Source: Pseudomonadota bacterium
GTDB taxonomy: Bacteria; Pseudomonadota; Gammaproteobacteria; Burkholderiales; Burkholderiaceae
Assembly (NCBI GenBank): GCA_963205525.1
Contig: CAUJJP010000213.1
Coordinates: 1-9,374 of the forward strand
Length of the DNA stretch: 9,374 nucleotides
Reading direction: 5' to 3'
The position numbers were made by a program, and so were the translations under genes. Numbering within the stretch: position 1 is the first letter of the stretch; each line of letters begins with the position of its first letter. This document shows, piece by piece, positions 1 through 5,178 of this stretch. The notes under the pieces were generated by a model, which was given only the letters and a program-made list of their open reading frames with translations, searched no databases and had not been told where the DNA came from.

Positions 1-150
1 GTGAATCTCGGCACCTTCGGCCTTGGCTCTTTGCTCGATGGCCGGATATTGCTCATCGAGCCAGCGACGCACAGCGACGGGTTGCTGCTCATAGGCGCGC
101 TGGATGGGCTTTTGCGGCGTAAAGCCCCAGCGGCGCAGGTAGCGCTCCAT
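1..150 (-). pseudogene. IS630-family transposase, 5'-truncated and cut by the window edge
   Basis: On the minus strand an open frame runs from an ATG at 150 to position 1 and beyond, giving 50 visible residues. It begins MERYLRRWGFTPQKPIQRAY and goes on through WLDEQYPAIEQRAKAEGAEIH. This is the recognisable middle of IS630-family transposases, just before the first catalytic Asp block (usually WGDE), which would lie past the left edge. In a complete enzyme of roughly 340 residues more than 100 residues, with the helix-turn-helix DNA-binding domains, come before this motif. Here the frame can be extended upstream by only 28 codons, to a TAG at 232-234, and these codons do not resemble the family. 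A tRNA gene and its terminator follow within 130 bp, so the 5' half is missing rather than frameshifted. It is probably a dead insertion-sequence remnant. Family call firm; inactivity inferred. Confidence 0.75.
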
Positions 151-278
151 GTGCCGATTGCTCTCATGCGAATGAACCTTCGGATTGATCGGAACTTTTT
201 TGCTGATCGTCCGAGGTGGTCTAGCAAAATCCTACTGAAGCCACCGATGAAAGATGGTTAGAAAGATGGCTGGAAAAC
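151..278. other. Intergenic stretch beside the IS remnant
   Basis: No gene is supported here. It is noticeably less GC-rich than the rest of the window. It contains an 8-bp direct repeat, AAAGATGG, at 250-257 and 262-269. It probably holds the junction where the IS630-type element was truncated, but I could not recognise a terminal inverted repeat or target duplication. Confidence 0.4.
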
Positions 279-305
279 AAAAAAGCCACCTTGTGGTGGC
301 TTTTT
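279..305 (-). terminator. Rho-independent terminator after tRNA-Ser
   Basis: GCCACC (285-290) pairs with GGTGGC (295-300) around a 4-nt loop. The stem is extended by an A-run (279-284) opposite a T-run (301-305). Read on the minus strand, the hairpin is followed by a U-tract and lies about 33 nt past the CCA end of the tRNA, so it is the natural terminator of that transcript. The A/T symmetry means it could also stop transcription coming the other way. Confidence 0.8.
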
Positions 306-307
306 GC

Positions 308-330
308 TTTCTAAATCAATGACTTAGAAA
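308..330 (-). repeat. Small inverted repeat between tRNA-Ser and its terminator
   Basis: TTTCTAA (308-314) and TTAGAAA (324-330) form a perfect 7-bp inverted repeat with a 9-nt spacer. In the minus-strand transcript it would fold just before the main terminator. It may be part of the tRNA 3' trailer used in processing, or simply an AT-rich chance palindrome. Confidence 0.45.
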
Positions 331-337
331 TTTTTTG

Positions 338-428
<91 letters not shown>

Positions 429-440
429 GAAAAGCCGCCC

Positions 441-446
441 ATTGTA
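441..446 (-). promoter_or_regulatory. Possible -10 element for tRNA-Ser
   Basis: Read on the minus strand this is TACAAT, a good sigma-70 -10 hexamer. It ends 12 nt before the tRNA 5' end, a sensible distance for a start of transcription. I could not find a convincing -35 hexamer at 16-18 bp spacing; that region falls in the GC-rich end of the MATE gene. The tRNA may alternatively be processed from a read-through transcript. Confidence 0.4.
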
Positions 447-456
447 GCGGGTCGGC

Positions 457-1845
457 TCACACTGCCGGCGGCTGCCGGGGCGGGGTGCGGCGGTGTTTGG
501 CGGGCTCGCCCGCGTGGACGCGCAGGGCGGTGAGCAGCAGCAGGGTGAAGACCAGCGCGGTGGCGGCGAGCGCGGCGGCGCTGGCGCCCCAGAAGGGGGT
601 GGGCGAATGCCACGGCCCCCAGCGGCCCCATCCGCGGTAGGCCAGCGTGTAGCCGCCGCCCAGGCCGATGCCCCACAGCATCACGCCGTAGACCAGCAGC
701 GGCACGAGCGTGATGCGGTAGCTGCGCAGCACGAAGATGCACAGCGTCTGCAGCGCGTCGGCGACGTGGTAGGCGGCAACCCAGACGAGCAGTCCGCTGG
801 CCAGGCGGGCGACCTCGTGGCTCGTGGTGTAGAGGGCGGCCAGTGGCTGGCGCACTATCAACAAGAGAGCGGACAGCGCGCATCCCATGAGGGCTGCGGC
901 CAGAAAACCTCTCAATGCCAGGCGTGCCGCCCGGTGCTCGTCGCCGGCGCCGCGGCAAAAGCTCACGTGGGCGCTCACGGCGATCGCGAGCGACAGCGGC
1001 ACCATGTAGAGCACGGCGGCGAGGTTGGCCGCTATCTGGTGCGCGCCTGCGGCGAGCGCCCCCTGGCGCGCGATGAACAGCGCCATGAGCGTGAACGAGG
1101 TCACCTCCACCAGGATGGACAGCGCGGCGGGCACGCCCAGGCGCAGGAAGTGCCTGTGCTGCGACCAGTCGGGCCGCTCGATGCGCCGCCACAGCGACAG
1201 CGGCGCGAACAGGGGCTGGCGGCGCAGCATCAGGCAGGCGACGGCCAGCAGGGCGTAGTTGACGGCCAGCGTCGCCCAGGCGCAGCCGGGCGCACCTTGC
1301 GGCGCGAGGCCGGCGCCGCCGAAGGTGAACCACAGCGACAGCGGCACCTTGAGCACGAGCGAGCCCATCTGCAGCCAGGTGACGAACTGCGGCCGGTCGA
1401 GCGCCTGGCTGAGCGTGCTGTAGATGCGGAACAGCAGCGCGGGGGGCAGGCCATAGGCGAGGATGGCGAGGTAGCTGCGCACCTCGGCGCGCAGCGCGGG
1501 GGGGACGTCGGTGGCGCGCAGGATGGGCTCGGGCGAGAGCAGCACCGCCATGCCCAGCAGCGAGGCAGCGAGCCACAGGTACAGCGCCTGGCGCACGCTG
1601 GCGCCGATGGCGGCGGGCTGGCTGGCGCCGTGGTGCTCGGCCCAGATCGGCAGGAGCGCCTGGAAGATGCCCATCACCGCGACGTAGACGCTGACGAACA
1701 CCGCCGAGCCGATCGACAGCGCCGCGAGCGATGCCTCCGAGTAGCGCCCGGTGACGATGGTGTCGGTCACGCCGAACGCCATCACGGCCAGTTGCCCGAC
1801 CAGCACGGTGAGTGCGTGGTGGGCGATGCTCGAACGCTGGTGCAT
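457..1845 (-). CDS. MATE-family (NorM-like) multidrug/metabolite exporter
   Basis: This 462-residue inner-membrane protein belongs to the MATE branch of the MOP superfamily, whose members export cationic drugs and metabolites using a Na+ or H+ gradient. The N-lobe signature VGQLAVMAFGVTDTIVTG lies at residues 16-33 and the C-lobe counterpart AGAHQIAANLAAVLYMVPLS at 266-285. About twelve hydrophobic segments follow the family pattern, and length is normal for MATE proteins (about 450-470). The frame stays open upstream to 1998, but the extra residues are Arg-rich, non-hydrophobic and overlap the previous gene, so the ATG at 1845 is preferred. That ATG lies 2 nt after the stop of the glycosyltransferase gene and has no clear Shine-Dalgarno sequence, which suggests translational coupling. 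The last 20 residues are polar and basic. Substrate cannot be read from sequence. Confidence 0.9.
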   Translation of the reverse strand: MHQRSSIAHHALTVLVGQLAVMAFGVTDTIVTGRYSEASLAALSIGSAVFVSVYVAVMGIFQALLPIWAEHHGASQPAAIGASVRQALYLWLAASLLGMAVLLSPEPILRATDVPPALRAEVRSYLAILAYGLPPALLFRIYSTLSQALDRPQFVTWLQMGSLVLKVPLSLWFTFGGAGLAPQGAPGCAWATLAVNYALLAVACLMLRRQPLFAPLSLWRRIERPDWSQHRHFLRLGVPAALSILVEVTSFTLMALFIARQGALAAGAHQIAANLAAVLYMVPLSLAIAVSAHVSFCRGAGDEHRAARLALRGFLAAALMGCALSALLLIVRQPLAALYTTSHEVARLASGLLVWVAAYHVADALQTLCIFVLRSYRITLVPLLVYGVMLWGIGLGGGYTLAYRGWGRWGPWHSPTPFWGASAAALAATALVFTLLLLTALRVHAGEPAKHRRTPPRQPPAV

Positions 1846-1847
1846 GG

Positions 1848-3572
1848 TCAGCGCGCCGGGAATCGGCGCAGCACCACGAGCTGGTCGCGCCGGTCCGTGG
1901 GGCGCGTGACGATCGCCACCTGGTGCCACTCGGCGGCGGGCAGCGCGGCGATCGCCGGGGCCGCGACGCCGTCGGGGTCGACGATGGCCCAGCGGCACTG
2001 CGCGGCGCTACCGGGCGCGGCCATGCGCAGGCCGCCGTGGTAGATCAGCGCGGCGGTCAGGGGCTGGTCCAGGCCGTAGCCCGCGACGCAGTCGCCGGCG
2101 CCGGGCACCGGTGCGTCCTGCGCCGCCTCGATGGCGTGGCGCACCAGCGCCACCTGTGGCGCGTAGCTGCGGCCGTAGTCCAGCAGCGGCAGCCACAGCG
2201 TCATGAGCAGCACCCAGCCGAGCGTCGCGCCGCCGGCGGGCAGCACCAGGCTCTTCCAGATCGCCGCGCGGTGGCGCGCCGTGCGCCAGCGCACCAGCGC
2301 GCACCAGGCGAGGGTGGCGAGCAGCGCGACGGCGAAGGGCAGCGGCGAGAAGTGGCTTTCGAAACCCGGCGCCAGCCGGGCGACGTTGGCCGCGGGCTTG
2401 GCCGGCACGCCGGTCTGCACCGCGAGCCAGACCACCCAGATGGTGATGGCCGAGACGCTGAAGAACAGCAGCGTGAACCAGTCGATCATCGCGGTGATGC
2501 CGCGCCTGAGCGTGGGCAGGGCGAAGGCGGCGAGTGCCGCGAAGGCGGGCAGGCCCTGCAGCAGCGCGCGATCCCCCGGGTGCGTGGTGAACGTGGCCGC
2601 GAGCGCGACCAGCATGAACCAGAGCGGCAGCCACAGGTGCAGCGGCCAGGGGCGCGAGCCGATCTGGCGGCGCCAGTTCCACAGCGCCCAGAGCGTGAGC
2701 GGCCAGGTCGGCCAGCTGAACCAGACGAGCAGGCGCAGCAGGCTGCTCCAGTCCCTGGCCTCTTCGAGCGTGGTGATGCGCCAGCGCCAGAGATCGAGCC
2801 GCCACGCGAGCAGCGCGGTAGCCAGCGCCAGCACCAGCACGACGGCCGCGCCGCGCCGGGGTGCGTGGCGCGCCTCTTCGGGGGCGCTCAGCCAGAGCAC
2901 GGCCGCGCCGCCGAGCCCGAGCAGCAGCGCCACCGTCGGCGCGCCGCTCAGGGCCAGGCACAGCAGGCCGGCCGCGGCGGTGCCGGCCGAGCGCACGGGG
3001 CGCGCGGCCGTCGCCGCCAGGGCGTGGAACAGCAGGGCGGTGCCCAGCAGCTGCGTCAGGTGGCTGGTCGTCTCGTGCGAGAACTGCGCCAGTCCGAGCG
3101 AAGCGAGCAGCGCGAGCAGCGCGCCGTCCGCGATGGCGCGGGCGTAGTCGCGCGGCTGGGCTTCGCCGCCGAAGGCGAAGGCCACGGGCTGCGCCAGCGG
3201 CCCGGTCGCCAGGTGGTACACCGCCCACCAGGTGGCGCCGAGCGCCAGCGCCAGCATGCCGACGAAGGGCAGGCGGCTGGCCAGCTCGGCCGGCAGCCAG
3301 CCATCGCCCAGGCGCATCGCCCAGGCGCCCAGCCAGTACGGCAGCAGGCCGTCGGTGTCGGGCGGCTGCCCGGCGAGCAGGGGCGCAGACCACGGGGTGT
3401 GCCCCAGCGCCAGTTCGCGCATGAAGCCGAAGGCCGCCATGTCGTCGCCACGCCAGGGGTCGAGGCCGACGAAGCCCGGCACCACGTAGGCCAGGCACAG
3501 CAGCAGCAGCGCCCAGCGCGGCAGGGGCCGCACGGCGTTCTGCGCGACGATGGCGGGGGTGGTGCGGATCAC
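1848..3572 (-). CDS. Membrane glycosyltransferase of GT-C fold (ArnT/PMT-like), substrate unknown
   Basis: A 574-residue polytopic membrane protein. The N-terminus has one membrane helix (about 20-36), then an acidic first loop GLDPWRGDDMAAFGFMREL (36-54). This fits the GT-C fold, where the first periplasmic loop carries catalytic or metal-binding acids (candidates D38, D43, D44). The following LLPYWLGAW...ELASRLPF (76-103) matches the conserved second block of ArnT-like enzymes. Many hydrophobic helices follow up to about residue 460, then a soluble periplasmic C-terminal region of about 110 residues. Such enzymes move a sugar from a polyprenyl-phosphate donor to lipid or protein on the periplasmic side; the acceptor here is unknown. 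The start is GTG at 3572, without a good ribosome site; GTG at codon 14 is an alternative. It is co-oriented and nearly contiguous with the MATE gene. Family moderately sure, specific function not. Confidence 0.72.
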   Translation of the reverse strand: MIRTTPAIVAQNAVRPLPRWALLLLCLAYVVPGFVGLDPWRGDDMAAFGFMRELALGHTPWSAPLLAGQPPDTDGLLPYWLGAWAMRLGDGWLPAELASRLPFVGMLALALGATWWAVYHLATGPLAQPVAFAFGGEAQPRDYARAIADGALLALLASLGLAQFSHETTSHLTQLLGTALLFHALAATAARPVRSAGTAAAGLLCLALSGAPTVALLLGLGGAAVLWLSAPEEARHAPRRGAAVVLVLALATALLAWRLDLWRWRITTLEEARDWSSLLRLLVWFSWPTWPLTLWALWNWRRQIGSRPWPLHLWLPLWFMLVALAATFTTHPGDRALLQGLPAFAALAAFALPTLRRGITAMIDWFTLLFFSVSAITIWVVWLAVQTGVPAKPAANVARLAPGFESHFSPLPFAVALLATLAWCALVRWRTARHRAAIWKSLVLPAGGATLGWVLLMTLWLPLLDYGRSYAPQVALVRHAIEAAQDAPVPGAGDCVAGYGLDQPLTAALIYHGGLRMAAPGSAAQCRWAIVDPDGVAAPAIAALPAAEWHQVAIVTRPTDRRDQLVVLRRFPAR

Positions 3573-3616
3573 GGGGCGGGTCGGCGAAGGGGCGGGGCGG
3601 GCGTCGAAGCGTCAAC

Positions 3617-3647
3617 AAAAAAGGCAGCCGGGGGGCCGGGCTGCCTT
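3617..3647 (-). terminator. Rho-independent terminator of rpmE2
   Basis: On the minus strand AAGGCAGCC (3647-3639) pairs with GGCTGCCTT (3629-3621) around a C-rich 9-nt loop and runs into six T residues (3622-3617). It lies 50 nt beyond the rpmE2 stop. It separates rpmE2 from the glycosyltransferase gene, which starts 44 nt further on and for which I found no convincing promoter. Confidence 0.85.
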
Positions 3648-3696
3648 CGTGCGCCAGGGCGGTATGCCCACTGAACGCCAGTTGCGGGTGGCGGGC

Positions 3697-3951
3697 TTAC
3701 TTGGCGGCGCCGCGCCCGAAGCGGTTGCGGAACTTCTCCACGCGGCCGCCCATGTTGTCCACCGACTTCTGCGTGCCGGTGTAGAAGGGGTGCGACTCGC
3801 TCGACGTGTCGAGCTTGTACAGCGGGTATTCCTTGCCTTCGAAGGTGTCGGTCTCGCGCGTGTTCACGCACGAGCGGGTGACGATCTTGAAGCCGTTGGA
3901 GAGGTCCACGAACAGCACTTCGCGGTAGTCGGGGTGGATGCCTTCTTTCAT
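3697..3951 (-). CDS. rpmE2: 50S ribosomal protein L31, type B (zinc-independent)
   Basis: An 84-residue protein beginning [20 protein letters not shown] and containing the typical [20 protein letters not shown] block (50-69) and a basic C-terminus [12 protein letters not shown]31 sits in the large-subunit central protuberance and helps bridge to the small subunit. Only one Cys (C28) is present, so the four-Cys zinc ribbon of type A L31 is absent; this is the C-minus paralogue used without zinc. In this lineage it appears to be the standard gene beside rho. A strong ribosome site AAGGAAG (3963-3957) lies 5 nt ahead of the ATG. An extended -10 promoter and a 60-nt leader with a hairpin precede it, and a strong terminator follows. 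I saw no clear Zur-type palindrome upstream. Confidence 0.96.
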   Translation of the reverse strand: MKEGIHPDYREVLFVDLSNGFKIVTRSCVNTRETDTFEGKEYPLYKLDTSSESHPFYTGTQKSVDNMGGRVEKFRNRFGRGAAK

Positions 3952-3980
3952 GGGTTCTTCCTTGGTGTCGGCGGCAGCCG

Positions 3981-3997
3981 CGCCGGCCAGTCCGGCG
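3981..3997 (-). promoter_or_regulatory. Hairpin in the rpmE2 5' leader
   Basis: CGCCGG (3981-3986) and CCGGCG (3992-3997) form a perfect 6-bp stem with a 5-nt loop. It falls in the predicted untranslated leader of rpmE2, between the extended -10 element and the ribosome site. A second, overlapping GCGG/CCGC pairing lies just downstream in the transcript, so alternative folds are possible. It could be an autoregulatory leader or merely GC-rich structure; function is inferred. Confidence 0.35.
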
Positions 3998-4020
3998 TAC
4001 TTTCCGCAAATAAGCCGAGC

Positions 4021-4029
4021 ATTATCGCA
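4021..4029 (-). promoter_or_regulatory. Extended -10 promoter for rpmE2
   Basis: The minus strand reads TGCGATAAT (4029-4021): a TGn extension directly before GATAAT, one base from TATAAT. The predicted transcription start near 4014 gives a leader of about 60 nt to the rpmE2 ATG at 3951. No clear -35 element is seen at the expected spacing, as often with extended -10 promoters. It lies 22 nt past the end of yhhJ, so rpmE2 need not depend on the exporter operon or on rho for transcription. Confidence 0.55.
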
Positions 4030-4050
4030 TAGCGGGCGCCCCGCCGTGCC

Positions 4051-5178
4051 TCAGGCCATCCCGCCCAGGGTCCGGCGAAAGCGCCGCAGCGAGAGCGCGA
4101 ACAGCGCTGCGCCGATGACCGCCAGCGCCAGGAACTGCGGCCACACCACCGCGAGGCCCGCGCCGCGGTAGAGGATGGCCTGGCCGAGCTCGACGAAGTG
4201 CGTGGTGGGCGCGGCCAGCATCAGGTCGCGCACCGCCTCGGGCATGCTCTCGCGCGGGGTGGTGCCGCCCGAGAGCATCTGCAGCGGCAGCACCGCCAGC
4301 ACCATCAGCAGCCCGAACTGCGGCATGGAGCGCGCCATGGTCGCCATGAAGATGCCCATCGACGTGGTGGCGAACAGGTGCAGCGCCGCGCCCGCGAGGA
4401 ACAGCGCGCGCGAGCCCTCGATGGGCACGGCGAGCGCCCCCTGCACCACCAGCAGCAGCGACGCGGCGGCCGCGGCCAGCACCACCAGCGCCATGGACCA
4501 GACCTTGGCCAGCATGATCTCGGCCGGCGTGACAGGCATGACCAGCAGGTGCTCCACCGTGCCGTGCTCGCGCTCGCGGATCAGCGCCGCGCCGGTGAGG
4601 ATGATGGAGAGCATGGTCACGTTGTTGATGATCTGCATCAGGCTGCCGAACCAGGCCTTGTCCAGCGCCGGGTTGAAGCGCATGCGCAGCGCCAGGTCCA
4701 CGGCCGGCCCGCCCGCGCCGCGGTAGCGCTGCACGAACTCCTGCACCTCGGCCAGCGCGATCTGCTGCACGTAGCCGCTGCCGCTGAAGGCCTGGCTCAT
4801 GCGCGTGGCGTCCACGTTGAGCTGCACCTGGGCGGCCTTGCCGGCGAGCACGTCGCGCTGGAAGTGCGGCGGGATGTCGAGCACGAAGGTGTAGCGGCCC
4901 GCGTCCATGCCCGCGTCCATCTCGCGCGCGCCGATCAGCTCGGGCGTCTTGAAGTGCGGCGGGTAGAACGCGCCCGCGATGCGCCGCGAGAGCTGCGAGC
5001 CGTCCTCGTCGACGATGGCGATGGGCGCGTTGTGCAGCGTCTCGGGCAGGGCCTTGGCCGCGGTGTAGACCGAGAGGGTGAACACGTAGACGATGAGCAC
5101 CAGCATGGCCGGGTCGCGCCACAGGCTCCACAGCTCCTTGACGCCCAGGCGGTAGATGTTGAGCAGGTGCCGGCGCAT
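4051..5178 (-). CDS. yhhJ: ABC-2 type transporter permease, YhhJ-like
   Basis: A 375-residue inner-membrane permease close to E. coli YhhJ in length and motifs. Membrane helix 1 (about 24-40) is followed by a large periplasmic domain with EMDAGMDAGRYTFVLDIPP (86-104), NVDATRMSQAFSGSGY (121-136) and RMRFNP (165-170). Further helices lie at about 182-200, 226-246, 258-278, 287-304 and 346-366. The cytoplasmic motif REREHGTVEHLLVMPVTP (201-218), typical of ABC-2 permeases, should contact the ATPase domains, and LSGGTTPRESMP (302-313) precedes the last part. There is no ATPase domain, so it must work with the RbbA-like protein encoded just upstream. I chose the ATG at 5178, whose A is shared with the stop of rbbA (TGATG) and which has a good ribosome site AGGAG (5188-5184), rather than the GTG one codon earlier. 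Exported substrate unknown. Confidence 0.93.
   Translation of the reverse strand: MRRHLLNIYRLGVKELWSLWRDPAMLVLIVYVFTLSVYTAAKALPETLHNAPIAIVDEDGSQLSRRIAGAFYPPHFKTPELIGAREMDAGMDAGRYTFVLDIPPHFQRDVLAGKAAQVQLNVDATRMSQAFSGSGYVQQIALAEVQEFVQRYRGAGGPAVDLALRMRFNPALDKAWFGSLMQIINNVTMLSIILTGAALIREREHGTVEHLLVMPVTPAEIMLAKVWSMALVVLAAAAASLLLVVQGALAVPIEGSRALFLAGAALHLFATTSMGIFMATMARSMPQFGLLMVLAVLPLQMLSGGTTPRESMPEAVRDLMLAAPTTHFVELGQAILYRGAGLAVVWPQFLALAVIGAALFALSLRRFRRTLGGMA

Noticed and set aside
1..261. Plus-strand open frame of 86 codons at the left edge
   Set aside because: The opposite strand encodes a clear IS630 transposase segment over 1-150, so this is a shadow frame.
1846..1998. N-terminal extension of the MATE protein by 51 residues
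   Set aside because: The added residues are Arg- and Pro-rich, do not look like MATE and overlap the end of the glycosyltransferase. The ATG at 1845 gives the normal family length.
493..2043. Long plus-strand open frame of 516 codons opposite the MATE gene
   Set aside because: It is the antisense of a clearly recognised membrane protein. Its translation is rich in Gln, Arg, Gly and His with no recognisable domain, as expected from high-GC codon bias.
3610..3615. TTGACG as a -35 element for the glycosyltransferase gene
   Set aside because: The sequence at the expected -10 position is a C-rich run with no similarity to TATAAT.
1812..3674. Plus-strand open frame of 620 codons opposite the glycosyltransferase
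   Set aside because: Antisense shadow with low-complexity Gln/Arg/Gly translation and no family resemblance; the minus frame has a coherent membrane-protein pattern.
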